From: Symsagittifera roscoffensis
Lineage: Eukaryota; Xenacoelomorpha; Acoela; Convolutidae
Length of the DNA: 64,000 nucleotides
NCBI RefSeq assembly: GCF_963678635.1
Contig: NC_087065.1
Span: forward strand, 33,419,679 to 33,483,678
Direction of reading: 5' to 3'
In this document: piece by piece, positions 11,483-22,831 of the stretch
How the letters are laid out: each line of letters begins with the position of its first letter
How positions within the stretch are numbered: the stretch's first letter is position 1
Translations under genes and position numbers: made by a program
The notes under the pieces: model-generated
The model's input: only the letters and a program-made list of their open reading frames with translations
Databases searched by the model: none
What the model was told of the DNA's origin: nothing

Positions 11483-11909
11483 AATTTATATTCAGAATTT
11501 TTTCCCTGTGTTTTTATGGGTTTAACATTTTTGGCCCTCTTTGCCTATTGCCAAGTAGAGTTGGGATTTCAGTTTCTTATCAATATCTCTAATTTGTAGT
11601 CGTTGAACTTATTATTGTTTTCTTGTCTGCGCCTTTTTATTTCTTCGATAGAAATGTTTAGCAGTGCTGTGTATCTCGCCTCTCTATTTTGTCGCTGTGT
11701 AGCATCTTCGTTCTCGGCTGAATGTTCAAGGTTATGAGCATGTAATTGTTCACGTTGTAGTTGGTTAATGATATCGTCAATATCTACAGATTCTTTTGCT
11801 ATGATGATCAGATGAAACTTTTATGCCCATTTCTCTCAATCGCTTGGGATTTCGTTTTTTGAATGATTCCAGAAAATTTCCAATCCAAGTTCGAATCGGT
11901 TGACTACGC

Positions 11910-12232
11910 CATGTAAAGAATTTCCTTGAAAGGTCTTAGTTAGACAACTAAGGTACGGAGGTTAAAATGAATAAGGTAATAAGAGGGTTCTAACTACGCT
12001 TACTATTTCTTAAAATCAGACTAAAACGAAGTTAAAAGATCAGTTGAATTAAATCGATCAATTTGTTAGAAATGGAACCTTAACTAACAAATGAACAACG
12101 GCTGTCCAAAGCTACATCGCTTTTGGCAGGTACTAAATCAATGACGTAATAGCCTTACCACATAATGGTTGTAAAGTAGTACTGCATAATGATACATCAA
12201 GGTAATTTATGTATTTCAGATATTTCACACAC
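11910..12232 (-). repeat. LTR-like end, right copy (5' end of element B)
   Basis: It matches 5,312-5,630 in the same orientation over about 310 bp. Its position next to the gag side makes it the 5' LTR of the minus-strand element. Divergence between the two copies is visible by eye, so the insertion is not recent. Confidence 0.6.
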
Positions 12233-13951
12233 TCCAAAGCTTGGATGAGAAAAAAATGAAGCTTTAAATAAATTTTTGGAAAACGTTTTCTTTTTTTGGG
12301 ATGCCTGTTTTCTTGTTGTTTTTTATTACTAAAAGTGAGTAAAATTATTTTCAGTTATTTTTATTCTGATGTATTTGAGGCTTGAACTTTTTTTTCGAAA
12401 TCGATTCAAGATGATGGAACAACTTATTGTTTCAATGTCAAAAAGTTCCGGAAAAAATTCATAAATTTCTAGAAAATTTATATTGCAAAATATGACGAAA
12501 ATTATGGTGTTTGATGCTCGAAATGAGTATCATTCTTTCTGGCTGACGTTTGTGAAAAAATTGAACTTTATTCTTTTGTATTTTCGAAATGAGCGTCTAT
12601 GTTTAGTTGGGATCCAGTTCTCTTGGCGTTGCGTGACAACTTTATAGTTAATAAGTTTAATGTATTGGAGCTTTCTTATAGGCTCTTATAGGTGTTTTAT
12701 TTTAGAATTTTTGTAAGATTTTTTGTAGCAATTTATTGGAACTTCGTTATTTTGAATTTTTTTCAATTGTTAGATTTTTTTGCTTAAGCTCATATTCTCT
12801 CGTCACGAACCGTCAATGTCTCTCGTGACGAATTCTAGGGTTGTTTTGTAAACATGCTTCAGAACATAACTTGTTGTTTTTAAGGCTGCTTGTTGTTTTT
12901 AAGGCTGATTTATCGATCTGCTTGAAATAATGAGTTTTTGTTGTCATTTGCCCACATAGAAAATAAAACAAAGATCCAGCCTTAAAAAACAATAAATTCA
13001 ACTATAAAAAATGGTCAAAAAATGAAATCCCAAGTTATAACGTGGAAATTTTTTATTCAAATTAGTCATTGCTTAATCAAATTTCTGCTACAAGCAAACC
13101 TCTACTTTAAGGCAAGCAAACCATTTTTTTTCAAATTAATTTTTAAATTTTTCAATATAGTTCAATAATTCTGGTATGTCAAGAAAGTTCAATTTTTTTT
13201 ACCAAAAGCAAACTAGTCTAAAAAAAACTTCATTGAGAGTAAATTAAATGCACAAGCCGAACTTGAAAAAATACTTGTCAAACTGAGTTCTTTTGCTGGG
13301 ATGAGTAATAAAATTGAGTTTCAACTTAAGCTCGGATCATTATTCAGCAGCTTTTTTTTCACGAAACAAGAGGTCGCTTTTAGGTGATATCCTCCTGGCT
13401 AGAAGCTATTTAGTCAAAAGAAAATAGAACCAGCAAAATGTGTGCGTTTTTATTACGCTCTCTCACTTTCTTCTCGGCTCTATGAAATTCGAAACCATTC
13501 AGAATTTCATAGAGCCGAGAAGAAGTCAAGTAGAGACACATTTTGCCAAAGTCGAAAATTTTTGAACCGGTAAAAATGCAAATTTTTGATTGATGCTTTT
13601 CAAAATTTAGAAGAAAGCTCACACAAAAGCGCTTTTTCGGGAAAACATTTTAAAAAATTACAACGACTCAAACTCAATTCGAAACAATAAGCAGATAACA
13701 AGCAGATGGATAATTTTCTGAGCTGAGAAAAATATTCTGAGAAAACTGCGTTGTTAGTCGAATGAACTTGACAAAAAGAAACATTTTTCCAGTGGGAGTT
13801 GAATATTTTCAAAAAAAAATTAGGTTATACAGTCGAACTCAAATAAATGCAATTAAATGCATGCATCTAAGCTAGAACATTTCTACAGAGGACTTTCAGG
13901 CCGATGAAAACCCTAATTGCCGTAATGTTTCATTTTTAAACTCGCGACAGA
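12233..13951. other. Gene-free AT-rich stretch
   Basis: No coding segment here is supported. The features visible are a 20-bp tandem duplication near 12,870-12,910 (cttgttgtttttaaggctg), a short inverted repeat near 12,798-12,830 (tcgtcacga/tcgtgacga) and the long perfect hairpin at 13,470-13,522. Confidence 0.6.
13470..13522. repeat. Perfect 21-bp inverted repeat with 11-nt loop
   Basis: The left arm (13,470-13,490) begins cttctcggctctatg. The right arm (13,502-13,522) is its exact reverse complement. The 11-nt loop is gaaaccattca. Transcribed RNA would form a stable stem. Outside the arms the pairing becomes patchy, so this is not a long precursor. Confidence 0.9.
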
Positions 13952-14061
13952 CATGGCAACGGGCCAACATTTTGTGGCCCAAGCTCGGCTTGCCCCGCCC
14001 CGGCCCACCATCAAGTTTCCATGCTTGTCCCGGCCCATTGCCTTAACTGCCCATGGCCTTG

Positions 14062-14110
14062 GGTTCGAGTCCTGGCCCGACTTTGTTTTCCATCTGGTTG
14101 TCTGTCGGGT
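14062..14110 (+). promoter_or_regulatory. tRNA-like B box and SINE body remnant
   Basis: GGTTCGAGTCC at 14,062-14,072 is an exact match to the Pol III B-box consensus. It is followed by ccgactttgttttccatctg. A similar post-B-box sequence follows the fuller tRNA-like promoter at 28,651-28,705 and also occurs at 16,581-16,600. No convincing A box lies at the right distance upstream, so this is probably a 5'-damaged SINE. Confidence 0.5.
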
Positions 14111-14479
14111 TCAGGTATTCATCTACAAATTTTCTCATAATCAGCCAAATACTAAATCTCTAGTTAGTTCTTACTTCGCTCGTGGAGCAGGGCGTTTTTT
14201 CCGACGTATTAGGACTACCTCAAAGAAAATTATTACAGGGTAATCTGGGCGACTCATAGGGGCAAAAATAATTATGTGCTACCATATTAAAATTCTTTCA
14301 ATCGTGTTTCCGGTTCAACCATGTTTTCGGGTGAACTGTTATTCCGGTTGGTGGCGTACCTCATGATGGAAGGATCAAATGGAAATTTATTTTCTGTCAA
14401 TTTCAGCCATAAGGAAATGAAAATTATAAAGAAAACGAATAAATCCAGGCCCTTTAAAGTAATATGAGCGATTAAAAAT

Positions 14480-15020
14480 AACTTGACTGCCCGTATCAGG
14501 GCGAAGCCCTGAATGTTCCGACCGCCTTTTAGGGTCTATGGAGCAGTAATAACATGGGAAATTAAAATGTGATAAAATAAAATTACCATTTTTTCTCTAA
14601 AAAATTTGAGATTTTTTTTATAAAAACATCACTCCACACGCCATATTAAGAACAAAGCGATAAATTTTGCTCCTAGTAACAAATCAATTAAGGCAAATAC
14701 GCTTCCTTGAACCAATTTGGAACGATTTCTAATACGGATTAAATCTCCGCTTACGAGTTTATAGCGCGAAATATATCGCGCGTTAATTGTCCCAAATTGG
14801 CCAAAATGGCAATCTTGAAACCCCCATAACCTTACGAAAAATGATAACAGGTAAAATATTTTTTCAAAATTAAGCTTAGGAGACCAATAGCTTTCGAACG
14901 ATCTAAAAAAAATTCCATCAGAAATGGCTATTTAAAAAGTCGAAATTTGTCTGAAGAAAAAAAATTCACCCGAGCACTAATATTCCGTTTTTTTTTTTCG
15001 TATTGAAAGTCGGAACAAAA
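14480..15020 (+). repeat. About 540-bp interspersed repeat, copy 1
   Basis: It begins around ctgcccgtatcagggcgaag, contains gagcagtaataacat, a palindromic agcgcgaaatatatcgcgcg and gccaaaatggcaatct, and ends near aaagtcggaac. Copies at 18,738-19,279 and 19,355-19,890 are inverted. The ends carry gttccga-type sequence in opposite orientation, suggesting short inverted termini. No protein is encoded, so it is MITE-like. Confidence 0.75.
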
Positions 15021-15307
15021 AGATATTCGAACTTTCGAATACTGCAAAATCGAAACTGGGTATTGAAAAAATTTTTTTTAAAAACTTATTTAAAAACAAA
15101 ACAAAAAGTTTATTGCTCATCTAGACAATTTGTACAGCAAAATTTTGCTGTTTTGCTATGGTTGATTTTCTGTTAATAATGACTTTGTTTTTATGAACAA
15201 GTTTTTAGCCGGTAGGAACGTCTAACGATTCTGTTTGCTTAAAAAAAATGTTCAGCTTTTGATCCCTGCATTTTGAAAATAACCTCAATCCGGGTGATTT
15301 TTAATTT

Positions 15308-15680
15308 AACAAGACTGCTCGTATCAAGGCGAAGCCCTGAAAGTTCCGACTGCCTCTTAAGGTCTATGGAGCAGTAATAACATGAAAATTTCTCAGACGG
15401 ATTAAATCTCCGCGTACTCGTTAATAGCGCGAAATATATTGCGCGTTAATTGTCCCAAATTAGCCAAAATGGCAATCTTTAAACCCCCATATCTTTAAAC
15501 CCCCATGATCACAGGTAAAATATATTTTTTTTCAAATTCAAGCTCAAAACAACAATAGCTTTCGAATGATATTAAAAAATTTTCAAAAATGGCTAGTTAA
15601 AAAGTCGAAATTCATCTGAAGAAAAAAGTTCACCCCGAGCACAAATATTCCGTTACTTTCGTGACAAAAGTCGGAACAAA
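15308..15680 (+). repeat. About 540-bp interspersed repeat, copy 2 (internally deleted)
   Basis: It has the same landmarks as copy 1 (aacaagactgctcgtatc, gcgaagccctgaa, gcgcgaaatatattgcgcg, aaagtcggaac). About 170 bp between the gagcagtaataacat block and the gattaaatctccg block are missing. Confidence 0.75.
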
Positions 15681-15689
15681 AAAGCGAAA

Positions 15690-18600
15690 TATTTATTTTT
15701 GAATGAAGCCATCCAGACTTAAGATAAAAGCGAACAACTTTAGAAAAATTTTTATGAAAAAAGTTCAAAATTTTTCAACCGTGATTTCGACTCCAAAAAA
15801 TTTCAAAAATTTGACTCGGTGTCGAGAAAAAATACTCCATTTTTGACTGAATTTCGTACTCAATTATTTTTTTTCTATACCTGAATACTTATCAACTGAT
15901 TAAAAAGACTCATCTACTAATCTACTAAGTCTCCCCTTGCTTACTAAAAGGTGGCCAACAAAATTTTAAAAAGGTTTTTTTTTCTTTCTCATGAATGAAT
16001 TTTTTCTCATCTTATGATTTTTTTAAATAAAAACAGGCGTGGTCGGAAATTTCTATGCTATTTGCACAGTAACCGATTGCTCCTGTTTCTTAAAGCGTTT
16101 GATTATTATTGGCGTGCTGAAAAATGTTTGTGATTAGCATTTCTATTATCTTTTTTAATTGCAAAGTTTGAAATTTTTAGAAAGTAACAGCTAATGCTGA
16201 AGCTGTTTTTGCAGTCATTAATAGTCAGTCAGTCTTGATTCTTAAGTTTAAAAATGGAGTTCACACATTCTTTGATTTTTGTTTGAAATCATACAGGGTA
16301 TAAGATAAATACGATTTTTAAAGGAAATACTGTGGAAGAGCTTTTTTCAGTTTTGGCGACTTGTTTAATACAAAGAGAAGTTGTGTATTGTGAGATCAAC
16401 CCTGGTTTTAAATTGGTCTGATTTTTTAAAAATATGACCTCTGTTATCTCTACTGTGACTCCAACTTGAAGAGAAACTGTCTGACCGAACTTACTAGTTA
16501 AAAAGAGCTGCACTCTAGTTAAATGTGCTGTGCACTCTCATCAGTTTTTGAATCGACCAAAGCTTTTTAATTGTGTCTGATCGGACTTTGTTTCCACCTG
16601 ATTTTATCTTTTAACAATAAACACATGGCTTATAAAAAGCAAAAGAAAAGTAAAAGCGCTCGCGAGAACTGGCATGATTGATATCTTCTAATGTGCTTAA
16701 TTGGTGGTAACTTTTTGACGTTTCATCTACCGAACATAATAGCTATTCGGCGTACGTTTTTGGCAAAAACTTCTCAAAAGTTGCTTGATCATGTAACTTT
16801 GTACGCGCTTAGTTTCTCATACAAAATTTTGGTAACAATTAAATTACATGAAAGAAGTGTACATTAGACAGTATCTTGTTCAAACCAGCAGAGCATATGC
16901 AGTATAAGAGCCATGGATCTGTTTTTAACTAACTTATGCATAATCTGATTTATTTTTCTTATTTCTGTATGGTGCTTTCAGAGGCAAACGAAACAACCTT
17001 GCTATTGAAGATAATAACTTGTTAATATATATTTTTTGACTTGATACCTACACAATACTGCCAAGGGCAGCAAAATGTGCCTGACTTTTTACAGTATTTA
17101 GAGCACTAAAGAGAAACTGCTGCATGCAGGTGAGCATTTGTGTGATTCAGTTTTAAGCGGAAATGAACTGTTTTATTTCATCAACTAATGGGTCACTGAA
17201 AATAAAAAGGAACTTTGTCTTCCTGTTCGTTTTTTTTAAAGTTTTTTCCGCGCGTCAGCTACCCCAATTTATTATCGGAAGGGGTCGTTTGATATATCAT
17301 ATTAAAGCTTTCTAAGTCGTGATTGGAACAGGACCTAATATTTCGGCCAGGAGGCGAAAAGACAAATTCGGCAAAAAAGATCAAACATAAGTTTATGGAC
17401 AAATACGATATACGACCGATCGATTCCTAACGATCGATTCCAGCAGACAGCAAAAGTTTTTTTTCAAGGCTTTTTTTTGCTTTCCATATTTCACTTTTTT
17501 GTTTTTAGATGCTTTTCGCCGTTTTTTTTGGTTGATTTCGCAAAGTCCAGTTTTGCTTTTGTCTAGGGAAAGGCATGGATAAGATTTTTCTTCCGACCCT
17601 TGTATTCAGGTATATTTTAGTTTTTTCTTTTTTCATTTTTTTGTTTTCCATTGAATGAGGGGAGGAAGTTTGTCTGTTCCTGTCCTTTTTTTCTTCTATT
17701 TTTTATTTTTTTTTTGTTTTCCACGCAAAGTCAGGTACCACAAAAAATCATCGAAACGTTTTAAAGACTCAATCAGTAAAGCCATTTAAGTCGTCATTCG
17801 AAAGACATTTAGAAATTGCCAAACAATTTCCCCAGTGTCGAGAAAAACTGGTTTGAAAATTTTGTTTTTTCGGCTAATTTCGAGCGAGTAAGCAGGCTTT
17901 TTGTACGCTTATTTATGCTTACTTTAAGCCTTGAAAGTTATACTATACTTAAATAAAATTAAATTTTGGGAGTTTTTACCGCCATCATAGGAATCAAAAA
18001 CTGTATTCAAAAATTTTTCAATTTGACTAAGACTGTCGAGCATGCCTAGCTTCTAGTTTTTTTATAAAGATATTTTTATCACATCAGATCATTTTTATTT
18101 TTATGAACCCATTTCTCAGTTTTAGAGCATAAGCTAAATCAACCTAATAAGTTGACTTCATGTTTGTTTGTAAATTCTTATTCAAGATTTAGTGCTTGCT
18201 TACACAGGCAGTTTTAAACAGCGAAGAATCAATTAATGGTTGAAAAGAGGCGTAGGCTCCGGGTATTACCAGATGTTAAATTTCGTAGGTTTTCTGAATG
18301 GCTTTTCATAGTCATGCTTCTTTTTTTGTAACACTCAGATTTTTTGTTTTCTCAATTTCATAGTGAGCAGACAAAACTATTCATTTTACTCGATTTAGAT
18401 TTTTAGCAGTTCTCAGACAGTCTGAACTTTTCGACTTTCAAACAAAGTACAGAATATTAATGTTTGTTGGTTTTTGCTATCCAGTGAAAATTTGTTTTTT
18501 TAAGTGGTCTTTATTGGCAATTTTTTCAAAGCATTCGAAAAATATTGTTGTCCGGGACACAGATATGAAAAATTTTTTACCAGATTATTTTTTGTTTGAA

Positions 18601-18737
18601 TGATTTGGCGGTTTAAAAATTGATAATTTGGCCAACTTGGGATAATTAACATGCGATTTATTGCATTTTTATAACACACTCAAATGGCGGATAAAATTAT
18701 TCCGAGTTAAATCATTTGGTTTTTTATTGTTCCGACT
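15690..18737. other. Gene-free AT-rich stretch between inverted repeat copies
   Basis: I see no supported gene. A repeat-like block at about 17,230-17,940 (landmarks tttattatcggaa, gatatatca, aattt/gcgag) resembles 61,720-61,960 in an intron of the giant gene. A SINE body fragment lies at 16,581-16,600. The rest is AT-rich sequence with many homopolymer runs. Confidence 0.5.
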
Positions 18738-19279
18738 TTCGATACGAAAGTAACGGAATATTTGTGCTCGGGGTGGGTTTTTTTTCTTCAGACAAATATC
18801 GACTTTTTAACTAGCCATTTTTGACGGAATATTTTCATATCATTCGAAAGCTATTGTTGTCTTGAGCTCAAATTTGAAAAGATATTTTACCTGAGATCAT
18901 TTTCTGTAAAGCTATGAGGGTTTAAAGATTGTCATTTTGGCCATTTTGACCAATTTGGGACAATTAACGCGCGATGTAATTCGCGCTATTAACGCGTAAG
19001 CGGAGATTTAATCCGTCTTAAAAATTGTTCCAAATGGGTTGAAAGAAGCTTATTTGCCATAATTGATTTGTTACAAGGAGCGAAATCTATTGTTTTGTAC
19101 TTTATATGGCGTGTGGTGGGATGATTTTCATCGAAAGATTTTCAAATTTTAGAAAAAAGTTTTTCATTTATTTTATTTCATTTAATATTTTTATGTTGTT
19201 TATGTTATTACTGCTCCATAAACGTTAAAAGGCAGTCGGAACTTTCAGGCCTTTGCCCTGAAACGAGCAGTCTTGTTAG
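18738..19279 (-). repeat. About 540-bp interspersed repeat, copy 3 (inverted)
   Basis: This is a reverse-complement copy of the 14,480-15,020 repeat. It starts with tgttccgactttcgat and ends with cctttgccctgaaacgagca and gtcttgtta. It is full length, including the internal palindromic region. Confidence 0.8.
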
Positions 19280-19354
19280 CATTTGAGGCGCTTAAAATTT
19301 CCATTTCTGGTTTAGATAGCGTGAAGGGGATATGAAGAAATAAATGTTAAGTTA

Positions 19355-19890
19355 TTGTTCCGACTTTCGATACTAAACTAACGAAATGTTTGTGCTCGGG
19401 GTGGGTTTTTTTTCTTCAGACAAATTTCGACTTTTTAACTAGCCATTTTTTACAAATTTTTTATATCATTCAAAAGCTATTGTTGTCCTGAGCTCAAATT
19501 TGAAAAGATATTTTACCTGTGATCTTTTTTCGTAAAGTTATGGGGGTTTAAAAATTGCCATTTTGGCCAATTTGGCACAATTAACGCGCGATATATTTCG
19601 CGCTGCTAACGCGTAAGCGGAGAATTAATCCGTCTTAGAAATCGTTCCAAATTGTTTGAAAGCAGCTGGTTTGCCAAAATTGATTTGTTACAAGGAACAA
19701 AATCTATTCTTTTGTGCTTTATACGGCGTGTGGGGGGATGAATTCATAAAAAATTTCAGTTTTAGAAAAAAAAATTTATCGTTTTATTTTTTTTTACATT
19801 TAATTTTTTTATGTTATTACTGCTCCATAAAACCTTTAAAGGCATTCGGAACATTCAGGGCTTCGCCCTGATACGAGCAGTCTTGTTAAG
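19355..19890 (-). repeat. About 540-bp interspersed repeat, copy 4 (inverted)
   Basis: This is a second inverted copy, adjacent to copy 3 and in the same orientation. It ends in cagggcttcgccctg, a perfect 15-base near-palindrome, then atacgagcagtcttgtta. Copies 3 and 4 together with copies 1 and 2 form a large inverted arrangement around 15.7-18.7 kb. Confidence 0.8.
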
Positions 19891-21208
19891 AAATGAAAAC
19901 AAGAGTGCTCGTATATCAGAGCAAAACTCTAAATGTTCCGATTGCCCCTCAATCCACATCGAATAGTTTTTGAGAATCAAAAATACTGAATAACTATAAA
20001 TTTTTGACAAGGTTGCTTGCTTCGCATTTTCCAACTAAATTTGAGGAACCGAATGCTTTTTGTGAAAAAACAGTATTCAATCCGTTCATAATCATACTAT
20101 ATTTTGAAATGGCAGTGAATCCTCTACAATTTCAACAGAATTGTTTGTGCGTTAAATATTGAAGTGCGAGCATGCAGCAGCAGCGAGTGAAAAAAAACCA
20201 AGTTTGGTTTTCAATTCATCAACAGTTCTGTAAGTTTTAATAGTAAAAAGTTCATGCTAACCTTATTTTTAAAAAAAGCTGAAAAACTTTCGCTCAAAAT
20301 GACTAAATCGAAGTTAAATGTCATCAATTTTGAGAGGAACGTCAATTGAAGCTTCTTGTTCCGACTTTTGAAGAAACTTCGAATTGACTGAAATGTCTCC
20401 GGCTGAAATGTCGCGGCACCGTGTATGATATCAACTAAAAAAAACATATCTAGACAGGGATAAAAATAGTATCACTCCAAGTAGCCCAAAATGTTTTCGC
20501 TTGTTTTCTTTTGTTTTTTGCTTATGAGAGAAACTAAGTTGGACAATAATAAATTTTCAATTTTTTTTGGATTTGGATGCACGACCAGATTGAACTCATG
20601 GCGTGACTCTCTAGGAATTTTTCCCGAGGTACTTAAAATTAACCGAAAAAAAACAATTGCCCTATAGTTGCTTGCACTTTGTATCAAAATGTTAAACCGA
20701 ACAACTTGATTGTGCAATCGCATTGATACAAAAAATCTTTTTTTTTTCGTTTTCTTTTTCAATTTCATCTAAGGTTGAAAAAGCGTTTCTTCGGTTTTTG
20801 CATTCCTTTTAAATTTTGCGTGAAATCAAATGAATAGTCTCAAAGTATCGTGCATATTTGAAAGATAGCTAATTGGGCATAGAAGAGGGTATCTTTTCTC
20901 CCGAGGAAGGGTAACACTAATAAACTGGTACAATTTATCAATGAAATCACGTTGTATTTGGTCAAAATTAAGTTATTGAAACTACCCGAAAGCTGAATTA
21001 AACGCTATTCAAGAGCACAATTTAGTATTTGAGCTGAGTAGAAAGTCGTTCAATCTTATGATTATTGTGGGCAAGCATTATTGGAGATATTTAGTTATTT
21101 AGATATTCAAAGCACTAATAATGTTTGCTGTGAGGAATTCTGTTTAACAAACAGCTCAAATAGTACCCGACCGCTCTATCACATTTTAAATTCCAAGCAA
21201 GATTACTG
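19891..21208. other. Upstream region of the 518-residue gene, no gene seen
   Basis: AT-rich sequence without a supported gene. In the frame of the downstream gene the nearest upstream stop is TAG at 21,161, and no splice acceptor with a pyrimidine tract precedes the start codon. I see no clear core promoter. Confidence 0.5.
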
Positions 21209-22765
21209 ATGGTTAAGAAGTTATCCTTGGGCTTGTGGCAGAAAAGGAGCGAGGAAAATGCATCGGGTGTTTACATCGGTGAGCCTGTGAACTGTACAAA
21301 ATACACGCCACGCGACTCTACCGTCTATATGAATAATCATAGAGGAGGCTTGGACCAGGGCTTCGAAGACCTCAGTAAGTTAACCGCTGACTCTTCTCAA
21401 GCTCTCCCGCCTATGTCGCCTCTTCTGTCGGACGACAATGAATTTGAATTCATCCAAGATGCATCCTATGAAGACAAAGGCTTCTCACAGACACTTCCCC
21501 GTAAGCCCAAGCCAAAACTGAAAGAAATCTGTCCCGAAATAGAGACACCGGAAACAGAGAAGTTCAAGTCTTTTGGCAGCTCACTCAACATGACGGGTTC
21601 CGCAAATTCACAGTTTAATGGACTGTTGACTCACGAAGTAACCATTCTGGACGAGTACGAAGACGAGGTAGACCGAAAAAGTGGAGGCCGTACACGAAGA
21701 GATACTATGGAATCTAGGGAATTTGTTGACGCACAGCAGCACCTTCCAGTAAATTACAGTGCGTTTACTTTGGAAAAAGCGAATGCAAGGGCCAAGCAGA
21801 AGCTGGCCAGTATGATTCCAGACCAATTCAAAGCCAACCTACGCATTATTTCTTTTCAAAAGAAGATCATTCGCCTGGAGACCAACGAGCTCACCTTTGA
21901 ACGCATGATGCACTCTCTAGATCCAGAGAAAACACAACGAGACCGAACCGGAGGAAAAGCTATCAATTCGCAGAGCTTATTAAGGACAGGCAGACCTGAT
22001 CAAAACCAAGTCAGGAGTCTGAATTTACCAAAGAAGCATCAGAGTATGAGAGTCAAGGACAACAGACAATTTGACCAAAATGCGTTGACCTGGTCATTGA
22101 ATCAAAATCGAAGAAAGTCCGACTCCAATCGTCCAAATGTTAAACTTTTGAAAAAAGAAGACAAGCCTATTATTGAAATGAGTGTGCGTCGAGATGACTT
22201 CAGCAGTTTAATGAGTGCCATCACTGGTCAGCCTAAATCTAATTTTCTAGACGACAGAATTCACTACACTTTAAAGTTCGTCAGTTTGAAAATCAAATCA
22301 TGCACTTTGGCGGAGATTAAGCACGGCGGACGAGATGTGCCTATGAAAGGACGTGCTATGATCACTAAGCATAATGTTTTTGTCGACGAAAGTACAAGAA
22401 AAGACGTGCGCTATCCCATAGTAGTGTTCTATCTTCCAGTGGCTTTCGCAACCATCGGCAAGCAAGTGCGCCAGTTGGATAAATGTTTACGTTGTCCCGA
22501 ACCAGGAGAGGAGGAAAAAGTTGTGAGCTTTGACGGAGAAGGAGTGGACGTACTTATGGACATTGCAGCGGGACCTAAGTTTAAACTGGAAAGAAGTTAC
22601 AGGCACCAACTGACACATTCGAATCATTCATCGCCAAAGACAAGTCTTCGGGAGAAGAGCAAAAATACAAAATCTGTGGACGATGAAGAGGGTGGGTTGC
22701 TATCACCGGAGACTCCTAGGAGGGACAGAAACTCACACGTGGTACAAGAGGCGACTGAACTTTGA
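21209..22765 (+). CDS. Intronless gene for an unrecognised 518-residue protein
   Basis: A single open frame of 518 codons runs from ATG at 21,209 to TGA at 22,763-22,765. An in-frame TAG at 21,161 has no ATG between it and 21,209, which fixes the start if the gene is intronless. A poly(A) signal follows 60 nt after the stop. I do not recognise the family. Residues 1-340 are highly charged and rich in S, D, E, K and P, so probably mostly disordered, with a helical basic patch around 195-225 (KANARAKQKLASMIPDQFK). Residues about 348-465 look globular and strand-rich (HYTLKFVSLKIKSC, YPIVVFYLPVAFATI) with a CLRCPEP motif. There is no signal peptide or clear membrane segment. Balanced codon use and GC content above the flanks support a real gene. 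It could be a retrocopy or an unusually intron-poor gene. Confidence 0.8.
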   Translation: MVKKLSLGLWQKRSEENASGVYIGEPVNCTKYTPRDSTVYMNNHRGGLDQGFEDLSKLTADSSQALPPMSPLLSDDNEFEFIQDASYEDKGFSQTLPRKPKPKLKEICPEIETPETEKFKSFGSSLNMTGSANSQFNGLLTHEVTILDEYEDEVDRKSGGRTRRDTMESREFVDAQQHLPVNYSAFTLEKANARAKQKLASMIPDQFKANLRIISFQKKIIRLETNELTFERMMHSLDPEKTQRDRTGGKAINSQSLLRTGRPDQNQVRSLNLPKKHQSMRVKDNRQFDQNALTWSLNQNRRKSDSNRPNVKLLKKEDKPIIEMSVRRDDFSSLMSAITGQPKSNFLDDRIHYTLKFVSLKIKSCTLAEIKHGGRDVPMKGRAMITKHNVFVDESTRKDVRYPIVVFYLPVAFATIGKQVRQLDKCLRCPEPGEEEKVVSFDGEGVDVLMDIAAGPKFKLERSYRHQLTHSNHSSPKTSLREKSKNTKSVDDEEGGLLSPETPRRDRNSHVVQEATEL

Positions 22766-22825
22766 CAGACCTGAATTAGATCAGAGCATTTATTGTAGTT
22801 AGAACTAAAAAAAAGATCATCAATT

Positions 22826-22831
22826 AATAAA
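22826..22831 (+). terminator. Poly(A) signal AATAAA of the 518-residue gene
   Basis: AATAAA lies 60 nt downstream of the TGA stop codon, in the expected place for cleavage and polyadenylation. It supports the 21,209-22,765 frame being a complete 3' end. Confidence 0.65.

Larger units (their letters stand above)
5312..12232 (-). mobile_element. Decayed full-length Ty3/gypsy-like LTR retrotransposon, copy B
   Basis: Read on the minus strand, the order is LTR-like repeat (12,232-11,910), gag (about 11,482), CCHC-type zinc knuckle (about 11,030), protease end (about 10,500), RT, RNase H, integrase, a Ser/Pro/Thr-rich C-terminal extension, and LTR-like repeat (5,630-5,312). PR-RT-RH-IN order is the Ty3/gypsy arrangement. 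Stops, frameshifts and altered catalytic positions occur throughout, so the element cannot be autonomous. The total span is about 6.9 kb. Confidence 0.85.

Noticed and set aside
1-12232. An active retrotransposon or endogenous retrovirus
   Set aside because: RT and integrase catalytic positions are altered, frames are broken throughout, and no envelope-like gene is visible.
13953-14243. 96-residue plus-strand open frame in a GC-rich patch
   Set aside because: It overlaps a B-box-containing SINE remnant. The GC-rich repeated gcccggccc-type words explain the open frame.
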